64,000 bases of DNA, from NCBI GenBank assembly GCA_029962745.1, contig CM057157.1, positions 30,568,503 to 30,632,502 on the forward strand. Reading direction: 5' to 3'. Positions 29,621 through 40,744 of this stretch are shown piece by piece (position 1 is the stretch's first letter; each line of letters begins with the position of its first letter). Both the position numbers and the translations under genes were made by a program. A model generated the notes under the pieces. The model made no database searches, was not told the origin of the DNA, and was given only the letters and a program-made list of their open reading frames with translations. This stretch comes from Echinometra lucunter (lineage: Eukaryota; Echinodermata; Echinoidea; Camarodonta; Echinometridae).

Positions 29621-30796
29621 TCTCTGCTTCTCTTCCTCTCTCTTTCTTCTACCCTCCTCCACTTTCCAGCTCCCCCTCTCCCCTCGCTCTCTTTCTTGCT
29701 CTGTCTTTGTAAATTTTATCCTCAAATTAAAATCCGTTAATAATCTCTTTAATTCATAGTAGGCTAAAAGTATAACAAAAATACCTGGTTTGAAGATAAC
29801 ACAAACATAGAAAGACAAAATACAACAGGAAATATTCGGTGTTCAATGCTGAAATACAATTTTATTAAATATATTTCATTCATTTCATTCATTATAATAC
29901 TCATAATAATTTTTATAGATGCTGACGAACTCTCAAATTACTGAGACTATTAAACAGATAGATTAACTATCAGCGAGTGAGCTAAAATTTTGAGATCTAT
30001 ATTCGTGTCACGTCAGCGGTGGTGCATTATTTTCATAACGAGACCAAACAATTTGTTGAATTTGTTTTCGGGTTTTTTTTATTGTTGTAATTTGGTCACT
30101 TTCTTGAAGGTCGAATCACTGTGAGCCACTATAGAAATTGTTCCAGGCCTACAGACCCTAGCCGATACCATAATGCAGTATATTATGAAGGCATGGGGTC
30201 ATCAGATAATATTGCATTACTAGAAGTATCAAACAGTGAATCTATTGACATAAGAGGGTTAAACCTATGACCACCGGACCACAAACCTACTACCATCGGA
30301 CCACCTACCACTGTACCACAAACCTACCTACCAACGGACATTTATTTCAGCGGGGTTTTTTTGGCTGATTTACTCTACAAACAGGCATTGACTGGGAGAA
30401 AACTACGCAGAAAATGTTTACAGCAAACTTATAGTTTGTTGATACTCACACTTTATATAGTTTAAGATAATGTATACTAAACATATATACTACAGTATTG
30501 TTATCTTACATGGTCATGATAAAGATTTGTTCTCATGACATGATTTTCGTGTTCTCAATTTTAGCCAAATCTCGCGGACGGGATTTACGGGTCTTATTCA
30601 TAATTGTGGTTCGATTGATCACGTCGATAGTTTCACCGCTTGTCGTCTCAATTATGACAGAAATAAACAGCTCAGAACATGATTCCTTATCTTACTTGAA
30701 CCAGAAATCTTTACATTTATGATGCATATTGTTCTTTTTAATATTTAGTAATTACAGATCAATCACGTGATTTCGACCTGTTTGTTGTCGTGGTAT

Positions 30797-31030
30797 TCAG
30801 CGATCTCGGAGATGATAAGTAGTCTGCCCAGGATGAGCGTATACCCGGATGTAGTTCACCTGCATCGCTGCGTCTTCTCCCGACCATGTCGGTAACCAAT
30901 CATCTTTCGCATCCCAGAAATCCTTCGAAGCGGTTGGGGAGCTGTTTAGCCAAGGCTTAGGTGGGTTCGCTACCAGATCATCACCGAAGTAATTGGTTCC
31001 TCCAACAGCCACGTTCAGGATTAGGTAGAA
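30797..31030 (-). CDS. GH16 exon 10: C-terminal strands and stop
   Basis: Acceptor TTCACAG. Encodes FYLILNVAVGGTNYFGDDLV, MQVNYIRVYAHPGQ and a short tail; TGA at 30799-30797. Confidence 0.95.
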   Translation of the reverse strand, partial: FYLILNVAVGGTNYFGDDLVANPPKPWLNSSPTASKDFWDAKDDWLPTWSGEDAAMQVNYIRVYAHPGQTTYHLRDR

Positions 31031-34000
31031 CTGTGAAAAGAGTCGAAAAGAATCAAAAGTAACGATGACGATGACATTGCATATGATGGGAAACAAAAAG
31101 GGGGCAGTCAAAGGGGGCATTTTCAAAAAGGACATTTATTGGAAGCGAAAAAAGCGCACTTCTTAGGAGGGGAAACAGTGCTATCAACGTGACTAGATTT
31201 GATTGTTTTTATGAGGGTGAAAAGAGTAGCTGGTCTCTGTTCAAGCAGTCCTTTCTCGTCATTTTCAGTTCCTTTTCCTTTCATCCCCCCCCCCCCGTCT
31301 CTCTCATATACTTTTGCCTTCATCATTTGACTGAGGGGCATGTGACCCATGTAGTTCTTTGACTGTCAGTAAGAACAGAAGACATAAACAGTGTCGGAGA
31401 TGAACATAAAAAATAAATCTGAAATTAAAACTAAAGTGATTTCAGAAGGCATAATAATTAAAAAGATATGTTTTACAAATATAACAAATATGACAAGTAT
31501 AACAACTTAAACAAATGTAACACATATAACAACTTTAACAAATATTACAAATAACACAATAAAAAAAGTGCTTTCGAAAAATCGACTTATACTTGCCAAC
31601 TTTAATAGTTCTCTCTGTAACCTTTAGAAATGTGCGGACTTTACAATGGTTTAATACGTAATCCGAACATGATTAGTATGGGCAGTACTTTAGGCCTTTG
31701 AAATTGCACTCGAGTTGATTTTTCAAAAGCAGTTTTATCGTGTTAATATGAAAAGCACAGTTGATAGATTTACCTCTTGATCAAAAGGTGTGAGTTTATT
31801 CGAGCTATAAGCCCATGGGTTGTCAATGCCTGGTGCTGCTGTTTCGAATTCACCTAAATCCCAGAAACCTGATGCCGGGTCTACATTCAAGATTAGCTCA
31901 TCATCCACATAGAATCTATAAATAAAAAATGAACCCAATCAAGAATATTATACATGAATTCATTATTAAGACAGTTAGAATAAATCAAACCAAACTTAGA
32001 TCACACGAGTTAACAAGGTATCTTGTATCTTGAGTATCTGACTTCACGGTGATCAAGTTATTGGAGCAGACAGTGACGGCACCACCGGTATCGTAGCTCT
32101 AGCACACACACACACACACATACACCCATATGGTAAAATTTAAACTGAATAAGAGTTAGTTAATTGCTATAGTGCGGTCTTCTTTCGATTCAGTCTGGGG
32201 TCATTTGACAAACAGTAGGTGAAATGATTCTACATTACCGGTTGCGATCTATATATCCTCTTTTTTTTTTTTTTTTTTTTGGTTGTGTTTGCTTTTCAGT
32301 GATTCATAAACTCTTGATAGCGTGATATTTTTGTTGTTGTATATCCCCATGCTGCTTTAGAAAATACAGTCTTACAGTCAAGATATGATGTCATCAAATC
32401 CAATAAAATCAGTACAAGTTATGTTGCTAAATGTATGTCTGGACATGAACATTAATATAACTGGTGTTTACAATGAAATATTCATATGGCACTCTTCCTT
32501 AGGGCAATAATTATTGCTTCAACATCACCCATATACATGTATAACAAAATGCCACATTAAATGTTATGTTTTGAGTAAATCAGACTACGTACTTTAATGA
32601 GTCTTCAGTCCAATCCAGTGTGTACTTGTGGAAGTCACTTCCAAAAGTCTTTCCACCGTCAAGATTTCTGATGAAAACAACAATTTACATCATATTCACA
32701 ACATTAATATCAATATAAAAATGTGATTTCAACATTATACACAATGTTCGCAATGTTATGACTAAATAGTAGATTTAAGAAAAAAAAAATCCACATGACC
32801 AATGGAGTTCAAGTTTTCCAATGAAATGGGCCTAAAATGATTACCATGGTCACATCAATTTCTATGCATTTTGTGAAAAAATATTTCTAGAGCAAGATAA
32901 AAACTACTTTCGAAAAATTAACTTATGGCAACTTCAACAGCTCTGTCTATCACCGTTGGCTTATTACTTAATCCGAACGTGATTTGGATGAGCAGTACAA
33001 TAGGCTTTTGAAATTGCACTTGAGTTGATTTTTCGAAAGTAGTAGTAGAAAGAACAAATCAAAAAATCAATATTAACATTTGGCTGACCATAACTTTATA
33101 TTTGGGCTCTGGGATGGTTTATTAGAGACTTCATTTTGATTTTTATCTCAGACGAAATGTACGAACTACAAGTTGATTATTCGGCAAGAGGCGTTAACCC
33201 AACAGTGAAACCGAGACCACATTATGTTGAATCCTCTAATAATAATGAGCAAAATCCTTTACCGTCTTTAGAATACTACTGTTCTATCTAACATGATATT
33301 TTTTGTCTTATGCTATATGTACTTACTTATTATAAAATCATATGATATTATATACATATACATGGTAAATATTTCAGTGTTATGTACTTACTTGGTAGCG
33401 TGTGTTTTTGGCCATCCATTCTGGGGCCAGAATGGTCCCCAATGCATGGTAGAACCCATCTGATCTACGCCGACTGATACACCATTTCCATCCTTCAGAT
33501 CACGGTTACCTAATTATATTCAAGTAACAATAATTAATGGAATTAATAAACTTTGAAAAAAAAATTATGTAGCGCCTTTACAGAGAGAGAGAGAGAGGGA
33601 GGGAGAGAGAGAGAGAGGGGGGAGGGGGACTTGGTTTTCCAAATGTTCGTATTTCAGAAGGTTCATGATTCTGAAATGCAAATTTTCCAAATTCCTGGGG
33701 ATCCATGACTCCGAAAAGGAAGCAGAGTTTATTATTCAGGATATCTGATAAATTATTCCCAAGGCTCGTAATTCAGAGAGTGAAAAAGGGGCTCATTTTC
33801 CGAAGATTCGTTTAACCGAAAATAGAATAAATAAAATAGTGCCCTACAAAGTTTTATTTTCATCGGAAAAAGGAGGCGCTGGGCTCAGTGGTAGAGCAGT
33901 AGTCTCGTAACCGGGAGTACCCGGGTTCAAAACTAAGTTGATGCGCTAATGCCCTTTAGTAAGGTATTAATCCTCATTACCAAGTCCTTCGGAGGGGACT

Positions 34001-37000
34001 TCAAGCCGTCGGTCCCCTGGTTGCTTACTAACAAGCATACACATGCTTTCTTAGCAGTCAGGTAAAATAACCAACCAACCAACAATTATTAAAATTCGAA
34101 ATTACTAGTGAACAGTTTTCTCATTATTAGAATAATAATATTCGGAAAAACGACACGTAACCTTTAAAAGGTACAAGACACTGTCCCGAGTCAGCATGCT
34201 TCATCTTTACGAAGAATTTGAGAATACGGTGTTGAGACGATTTTTTTGAAATATATAAACCGCGTGCATTATTATTGCTTCTTACAAGTGCAGAGAGTTT
34301 ATTCCAGAGGTGTGGGTGGGTCGGGGGTCGGGGCACTTAACGTCTGTCATGCCCCATCCCACATTGATCTGTCAGTCATATGACTGGTCACTGCAATTGA
34401 AGAAATCGAGGGGGGGGGGGGGGGGTCTTCTACAGTCATAATCATTTTTAAAAGGATTATATATAAACATATTTTCCTCATTTTCCCCTTTACTGCTTTA
34501 AATTTTCACCCTTCCATATTTCATACTTTCTTTGTTTCTTTCCATCTTTCTTCCCTTTTAAATTTTATTTATTCATTCTTTATTTTTATTTATTTATTTA
34601 TTTTTTTTTTGGGGGGGGGAGGGGATATTCGTCGTGTTTTTTAAAATTTCTTTCGTCATTTTAATATCTTTAGCGACTTACCTCTACTTTCGATAAGATC
34701 GATCTCTCCAGAAGCAGGCCAATCTCCATACGCGTTATGCTTGGAAAGAAGCCAGATAGCTGCAAAATGTAACAACCAACATCTCAAATTATTAGTCGAG
34801 CAAAGGAGACCTAGGTGAACACTGAAGATCAGTGTTTCCTAGATTGATAATTAAACCGCGCCTTTTTTACATTTCCTAACAGTTGTTGTTGCATTAAAAT
34901 GACCCAAACTTTTTCTTTTGTTTTTTTTTTTAAGAATTGACTCCTTATACTATATTGGTTATTTGTTATTTCCCAAAGAACGACAAAATAACAGTTTTTA
35001 AAAGATAAATTCAAACACTTTAAAAACATCTTTGTTGTTGACCAATCGGTCATAATGATTACTGAACCAGTAATTAGCTAATTATTGCCATTTGAAGCAA
35101 ATAGCTATTATCGTCGTTTAAATTTTCTTGACATTATCTGTCAATGCACAGTAAGTTGGAATGACGTCATACCCGGCCACAGCCAATCACCGGTCGGCAA
35201 CTTAGCCTCCACCTCCAGCCGTCCATACTTGAATGAGAATGATTCGACAGTGCGCAGACGAGCTGACTGTATCGGATTGAGGATATTCGTCTCACTTCCA
35301 CCTCGCGAGCATCCGTACCAAGCATTTCCGGTACAAAGGTTAGCGGGAGATGCGCCTAAGTGGTAACCATAGTAGCAATGTTAATAAAAAAAGGGCTGAT
35401 CAGACTTCAATCATGTCACAGCTTTCATAGCTTTCTTGTTTATTTTTCATTAATGTTGATATTGAGCTACTACACGCCGAATATAAAAATTGTCCGTCAC
35501 TCTGTTGGAATGTCTGTACGCCTCCAGTAATTGTGACCAATCCGGAAAATAGAACATGCATACTCACCTCACCCTCATTTAGTAAGAAAGGATTAAAGAC
35601 ATTACTAAATCATACTGCAAGGGCTAAACTAAGCGCAGATTACTGGGGGAAGAAAAACAACTGAAGATAAATTTTATTGACTGAAATCCGATTTTCAAAG
35701 TGAAAATTTTCTTCTTACGTATTTTCGTTTTATAAAAAGGAAAACTGTGCTGGAGTAAATTACAGTTTGATGACTACATATTAGATCTCAAGCGTAAGTA
35801 CGTTACCACATGATTTAAGCCATGGAAACTTACCCCACAAATCGAGGGTTCCAGAAGTCACTGTTCCCAGTCTGTCCTCGGTTAGCGTCTATCAAACAAC
35901 CATATTGGGGGAAGGGAGAGAAGAGAGAAATGGAATAAGGGGAGATAAGCAAGAAGAGGGACAGAGAGAAAGAGAGAGAGAGGGGGGGGGGGTAAGAGAA
36001 GAAAAAAAGAAGAAAGAAAAAGAAAAAGGAGAGAAAACAAGAGGGAGAGAGTAATAACATTATGATGATGCTGATAATAATCGGTTTGAAGTCGGCGTTG
36101 AATTGGTTTAGAGTCGGAGTTGAATCGGTTTGAAGTCGGTGTTGAATTGGTTTAGAGTCGGAGTTGAATCGGTTTGAAGTCGGTGTTGAATTGGTTTAGA
36201 GTCGGAGTTGAATCGGTTTGAAGTCGGAGTTGAATCGGTTTGAAGTCGGAGTTGAATCGGTTTGGCGTTGTGAATGAGATATGAGGAGATATATGAGAAT
36301 TAAGAAGATATCAGATATCTGCATTACATCATTTATGAAAGGTAACTTTTGAGTAAATAGATGCATTTTCAAGAAAACAATACAATCACAAGCACTGCAG
36401 ACAAACTAAGCAGATGACAGATACTTACCGGCTTTATGTAAAGGACGCCATCTCGGACATAACTGTTTGATCGGTTGTTGGTATAATATTGGAATTCCCA
36501 GTTCTGTCAAACAATAATGAAGAATAAAACAAAACAAAGATAGCTTGATGGGAATTATATATCAGCATGGATGTTTGTCCTTATATAAAAGGCAAATAGT
36601 AATAATCTTATTCAAGTCTGTTCATGTAGAATATCCTATGTAGTGGCGAATGCCATGATTCCGGGGGGGGGGGGGGGGGGGTAATCTGAGAAGCAAAAAT
36701 GAAAACCAATAATTAAATACAAACACACTGCTTAGCGTAGGGTGGAAGGAAGCATTTGAATTGCGTGTAAGTGAACACTGGCGGGGGGGGGGGGACCTGT
36801 TTCTCCTGGATCCATACTGCACTAACACTAATGGAGATGCCGTGGTCTAAGGCGCTTGACTGGAGACGCGAAAGTCGGGGGTTCGATCCCCGCGTAAGGC
36901 ACTTATGCCCTTGAGCAAGGCATTTTATCTACATTGCTCTTTTATCGTACATCAAATAAATGAACATGCTATAGGCATTGATGATACCAACGAGTACCAA

Positions 37001-38621
37001 CGTGTACACGTGAAAAAAAAAACAACACACTGCACTCACGAGAATTTAAAAACAACTAGAGAGTAACACTCCACTGAATGCACAACATTCAGTATATTTT
37101 TCTAGTACAATCTTTGTCCCGATTCCCATTTCGCATTCATTTGTGTCACTGGATTATGAACGCCGTTTTCATTTAAACCCTTTTTATTACTGTCTCCTGA
37201 CGAGAAAAGTTCGGCCGCAAATTAGGATCCTTTGCGGCTAACTACTTCCGATTAATGTGCAAAATTCCCCGTTCAATCCTCTTTCAAATTAACAATGTCA
37301 CTGAGATTTCCGAAAACAAAGGAAGGAAGTGGCCTTCTAAATGACAGTCAACCGCACTTTATATTGTCAATTTTGAAAATATACACTATATAATTTTCTC
37401 CGAGAAAAATTTTTGAATTAATTTTCTGAATTAAGAACCTTCGGTATAGCACGGATCCAAGGGTATAGCCTGCTCCACATCTTTTGGGGGTATTATGGAT
37501 CTTCGGAAAAAAACTGACAAAAACCGATTTGACAATGTGTAGCCGAATGATTACAGTTTTATAAAGATTGGCTGAAAAATACGATTGAATTCTATTTTAC
37601 ATTCTACTGCTTCGATTGAAAAGTCAACACAAACCAGTTTGAACTTCTTCGAGAAAAAAAAGGAAATACGTACCCCTCCTCCACCAGCGGTGAGTTCATG
37701 TTGCCAGATGTCCAGATTTAAAGTATCAAATTCTTCTTGGAAGATGAGACCATTACAAGGTGCAGATGACATATCACATGATGAATCACATGGATACATG
37801 CTACACTGGGATGGAATACCTAGAAATATACAAACACGATGTTTATTAATTTATTCATTTAATTATTTATTCATTCATTTATCTATTTATTCATTTGTTC
37901 ATTTATAAATCTTTATTAATTTATTCATTAATTTATCCATTTATGTAATCTATTTATTTACCACTCATATTTAGAACAATTTCTACCAATAGTGGTGGTC
38001 ATCCATGAGGCCTTGGTTCGATAACAACAATATCCAATCAAAATAATGAATATAAACTCATATAAAATGCAGAACATAAACAAAATATTCATACACATTC
38101 ATACAAAATATGTGGCATACCAATCATTTACCTTTCCATTTCAAAACCACACAGGAGTGAAAGAAAAACCGCCTTCATTACACAAAAAGTGAAACATTTT
38201 GCTCTCTCGCTTTGCTTACTCGCTAAGTCTAGAAGCTGCAGTAGACTGCCCCCCCCCCCCCCGAAATCATACCCGCACTCCTATGTTCTTCTATGCACCG
38301 ATGCATTTGAAAATAAAACGTAATCCACCTTGTATAACCCACTGTAATAACGTGATATTATGAAGCGAAAGATTCGCATAAATTCTCAGCATGAAGTTTG
38401 CACTTCTCACCAACAAAAGGGTCAGTATCACCGCCATTAGACGAGTTTAGCGTCAAGACCAGTGCTGTGACGATTACAGCACCAATGACCAGAACGACCA
38501 CCATTCCAAAGGCCAGCCAATGCGATGATGAGGAACTTTTCATTGTCTTTTCCTCCATAACTAAATCACTCTTTGACTGATGGTTTCCGGTGGAATTTAT
38601 TTCAAAGGTTGCCTTCGACAT
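30797..38621 (-). CDS. Membrane-anchored GH16 beta-1,3-glucanase / glucan-binding protein (complete, 10 exons)
   Basis: Glycoside hydrolase family 16 enzyme expected to cut beta-1,3-glucans such as laminarin outside the cell; relatives act in digestion and in glucan sensing (GNBP/BGRP, known). Exons on the - strand: 38621-38411, 37819-37674, 36503-36429, 35888-35834, 35355-35173, 34759-34682, 33509-33392, 32667-32593, 31915-31774, 31030-30797. They total 1317 bp, 438 codons plus TGA, all GT-AG in frame. Residues 1-34 are cytoplasmic and 35-58 a type II signal anchor with no cleavage site. The GH16 fold follows, with SARLRTVESFSFKYGRLEVE, WPASGEIDLIESRG (Glu242, Asp244, Glu247 of ExDxxE) and STMHWGPFWP. 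The ATG at 38621 was preferred over 38675 because the paralogous anchor exon also starts MSKA. It may share its catalytic exons with the upstream CBM39 modules. Confidence 0.94.
31568..31733. mobile_element. MITE-like element, CTTTCGAAAAAT ends, copy 1
   Basis: Starts GCTTTCGAAAAATCGACTTA and ends GAGTTGATTTTTCAAAAGC. Matches 32903-33044 in order (TAATCCGAAC, GAAATTGCACT). Confidence 0.65.
31774..31915 (-). CDS. GH16 exon 9: FYVDDELIL ... NPWA
   Basis: Acceptor TTTATAG, donor GTAAAT, phase 2 in and 0 out. Encodes FYVDDELILNVDPASGFWDL and later NPWAYSSNKLTPFDQE. Confidence 0.94.
32593..32667 (-). CDS. GH16 exon 8: FHKYTLDWTED
   Basis: Acceptor TTCATCAG, donor GTACGT, phase 2-2. Encodes GSDFHKYTLDWTEDSL. 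Confidence 0.93.
32903..33044. mobile_element. MITE-like element, CTTTCGAAAAAT ends, copy 2
   Basis: Starts ACTACTTTCGAAAAATTAAC and ends AGTTGATTTTTCGAAAGTAGT, an inverted terminal repeat. Same family as 31568-31733; both are in GH16 introns. Confidence 0.7.
33392..33509 (-). CDS. GH16 exon 7: GSTMHWGPFWP
   Basis: Acceptor AATTAG, donor GTAAGT, phase 1 in and 2 out. Encodes VDQMGSTMHWGPFWPQNGWP and KTHAT, highly characteristic of the GNBP/laminarinase branch. Confidence 0.95.
33875..34060 (+). mobile_element. tRNA-derived SINE (GGGCTCAGTGGTAGAGC head)
   Basis: A box GGGCTCAGTGGTAGAGCAG and B box CCCGGGTTCAAAA are present. The 3' end does not pair with the 5' end as an acceptor stem, so it is not a functional tRNA gene. 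The body contains TAATGCCCTTTAGTAAGG. Confidence 0.65.
34682..34759 (-). CDS. GH16 exon 6: catalytic GEIDLIE
   Basis: Acceptor TTTTGCAG, donor GTAAGT, phase 1-1. Encodes IWLLSKHNAYGDWPASGEID and LIESR. All three acidic catalytic residues of the GH16 signature are present, so activity is expected. Confidence 0.96.
35173..35355 (-). CDS. GH16 exon 5: FSFKYGRLE, WLWP
   Basis: Acceptor CACTTAG, donor GTATGA, phase 1-1. Contains NILNPIQSARLRTVESFSFK and LPTGDWLWP, core GH16 substrate-cleft strands. Confidence 0.95.
35834..35888 (-). CDS. GH16 exon 4 (55 bp)
   Basis: Acceptor TTTGATAG, donor GTAAGT. Encodes TLTEDRLGTVTSGTLDLW. The SGTLDLW motif identifies the frame; leaves phase 1. Confidence 0.9.
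36083..36262 (+). repeat. Minisatellite of ~22-bp units in a GH16 intron
   Basis: Units TTGAATCGGTTTGAAGTCGG and TTGAATTGGTTTAGAGTCGG alternate in tandem. Confidence 0.9.
36429..36503 (-). CDS. GH16 exon 3
   Basis: Acceptor TTTGACAG, donor GTAAGT, phase 0-0. Encodes NWEFQYYTNNRSNSYVRDGV and LYIKP, a standard GNBP/GH16 strand pair. Confidence 0.94.
36833..37023 (+). mobile_element. tRNA-derived SINE, copy 2 (+ strand)
   Basis: TGCCGTGGTCTAAGGCGCTT and GGGTTCGATCCCC boxes, then TGAGCAAGGCATTTTATCTA, ATGCTATAGGCATTGATG and an A-run at 37013-37022. Same family as 29431-29620; lies in a GH16 intron. Confidence 0.82.
37674..37819 (-). CDS. GH16 exon 2: Cys-rich stem and start of the GH16 domain
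   Basis: Acceptor TTTCTAG, donor GTACGT, phase 1 in and 0 out. Encodes CSMYPCDSSCDMSSAPCNG, then LIFQEEFDTLNLDIWQHE, the first GH16 strand. The phase-1 entry matches every upstream module in this region. Confidence 0.93.
38411..38621 (-). CDS. GH16 exon 1: cytoplasmic tail and type II anchor
   Basis: MSKATFEINSTGNHQSK, then a 24-residue hydrophobic helix FGMVVVLVIGAVIVTALVL. Donor GTGAGA, leaving phase 1. Homologous to the anchor exons at 44079-44290 and 55148-55359. Confidence 0.9.
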
Positions 38622-40594
38622 CTTTACAAACGGTACTCTTGAAAACAGAAGTAATGCTGCTGACCTCAGTATCACAGGAATTGTTGTGGACGGTCATTGG
38701 GTGAACGAAATCTTTTCTACCAACTAATGATCGGTTCATATTTGTTTTACTTGTTTACGTAATAAACACCCTGATGTAAAACGTTATCTCGTAAACGGTT
38801 ATAAAGAGTTAAAAACAAGATTGTTGACATAATCCAGAGTAGTATGGATTTTGTTCTGTAGATGTGATGGGGTTATGAGAATATATAAATGTCGCATGAT
38901 AACATATGGCATGATAACTATATAAAAACAAAGGTTTGAAATAAAAGGCTGCAAGCAGGGGCGGCGCCAGGGTATTTTGATAGGGGGCAAGACGAGTTTA
39001 TGTGAGTTTATTTGCAGTTGCATGGCCCAGTTTTCTCATTCCCCATAGTCTTCTTTCTTCTTATTCCTCCTTTTCTTCCTTTTCTCCTCTTTTTTAATAC
39101 TTTTTTTATCAACTGAAAAATCATGGGGGGGGGGTGATCGTTCCCTGCCCCCCCCCCCCCTCCCTAGCGCCACCCCTGGCTGCAAGTGAGTGATTAGGGA
39201 AATGAATGTAAAGACTATTGCGCAACTGTGTTTAGAGAAGCAGCATCTCGTATGCAATGCAATAACTTTCACATTTCTCAGGTTCGCCCATGTTGGTAAG
39301 GGAGCAAATGGGGGGAAAAAATCGTATTGGAGGATGACGCCTTTACAGAAATGCCTCGCTTATTTCGCAAATTCCTCTATTAGCAAAGTTTATCAAATAT
39401 GTACTTGTACTGGCCATCAATAACCTCTTCACAAGCATGGAAATGAAACTTAAATGGGAATACCAAGAGTGAAAAGTTAAAAAACACTTGAAGAAGGGCC
39501 CGAGCTGGATGCTTGCTAATTCTTTTTCTTTCTTTTTTTTAAATATATTTTTTATCGGCGAGCAAAGACAGTCTAATTTTTGTATCCTAACAAATGATTT
39601 CATTTTTTTTTATAGAACTCTGCGTCTCGAATTAATTCATCACAGCATTAATTGGGCTTCACGTAATATGCAAGAAGATCTATTGCCCTTTTGTTTCGAA
39701 GCCTATCACTAGCCTGTCCAGACTTACTGAACGAGGAGGGGGGGGGGGCACAAAAATGTCAGAAATAGTTTCAGGGATTTTCCTGATATTTTACTTCCAA
39801 ACTCCTGGGTTAGGAGTAAGGGTAGGTCTTGACCCCTTTGCGCCGTGGTTCCGTGGTTGGAGTTTTTTTTTATAATCAGGTTGCAGGGCATGGGCCCCTC
39901 GTGCACCCCCTGCCTACACCAATGCAGCCTGTCCTTTAAGTTTTCGCCAGAAACCGATCGGTCGTTGTAGGTAATGGGTAAAAAGATGATTATCGAAAAT
40001 GTTTTTATTTTCAGCAGACATGATGTCAGGGTCCATGGCACAGTGCAACTGGAAAGTATTTTGTTTCGAAAAAAAGAGGAAAGTGGGTCATCGTATGGCT
40101 ATGGTTATATTTGTTTTTATTGCAACCCATATTTGCTATCATATCTAATAGAAACAATCTAAAGAGAATGAATGAGAGAAGACAATGTGACTTGACAATT
40201 TTCCTTGGACTTTGGAATATTATGAGACCGAATTGTAGGGGAGGGGCAGTCTTGGTTTTCGTCGGGTGTATGGGAGATGAGAGAGACAGAGAGAGAAAGA
40301 AGAACAAGAAAGCATTAATGAATAGTAATATCAACAAATATTCGTCACGACTTGATTTCATGGCCACTTTCGTAAACAGTTTGTCAACTATACTTAACTC
40401 TTGGCGCGACTTTTTCTTCTCGACAAACTTTGCCAGTATGTGCCAGTGCGTGTCAGGGCGTGCCAGTGCGCGCCTTGAATTTAAGACCTGAAGGTAATTT
40501 GAAAATTCGGGGGGGGGGGAGGGGGGGAGGGGGGGGGGGGACTGCGAAAGGGATACCCTATACCTAGCATTAAAAAAACAAATGAAATCCTTAC
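38622..40594. other. Spacer between anchor exon and linker-exon array
   Basis: No coding exon supported. Contains the hAT MITE (38956-39178) and homopolymer G/C runs. If the upstream modules splice to the GH16 exons, this is intron; otherwise it is the promoter and 5' UTR region of the anchored GH16 gene. Confidence 0.5.
38956..39178. mobile_element. hAT-type MITE with 8-bp target duplication
   Basis: Inverted ends CAGGGGCGGCGCCAGGG and, on the other strand, CAGGGGTGGCGCTAGGG. Flanked by an exact direct 8-bp duplication GCTGCAAG (38948-38955 and 39179-39186). An 8-bp duplication is typical of hAT elements (known). Confidence 0.85.
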
Positions 40595-40744
40595 CCCCGC
40601 TTCCACTTGACTCGGTTGAAGAAGGCAATATGGTTTGATGGGCGTTGGTCGCAGGAGGGTTGGTTTCATGGGCATCGGTCGGAGGGGCGTCGGTTGGACA
40701 ACTGGTTGTAGGGGCTTTGGACTCAACCGGAGGATCGGTTAAGC
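40595..40744 (-). CDS. 150-bp linker exon, tandem copy a
   Basis: Third copy, phase 1-1, 150 bp. It lies nearest to the GH16 exons. The longer open frame through it (40026-40628) runs on into intron and is not a gene. Confidence 0.72.

Larger units (their letters stand above)
24179..30796. other. Intergenic region between the two convergent genes
   Basis: No gene supported. It contains the 111-bp array, poly-T (26287-26319), a (TA)n run near 26862-26886, dispersed repeats, a GA-rich array (28730-29035), a CT array (29138-29230) and a SINE (29431-29620). AATAAA on the + strand at 27246 is a possible RPTP poly(A) signal, unproven. The two genes converge here, so both 3' UTRs must lie in it. 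Confidence 0.6.

Noticed and set aside
33875..33950. Possible tRNA gene
   Set aside because: A and B boxes fit, but the acceptor stem does not pair; it is the head of a SINE.
40026..40628. 200-codon ORF on the - strand
   Set aside because: Its start is inside a real linker exon, and the rest is intron with poly-Pro from a G run; the donor GTAAGG ends the exon at 40595.
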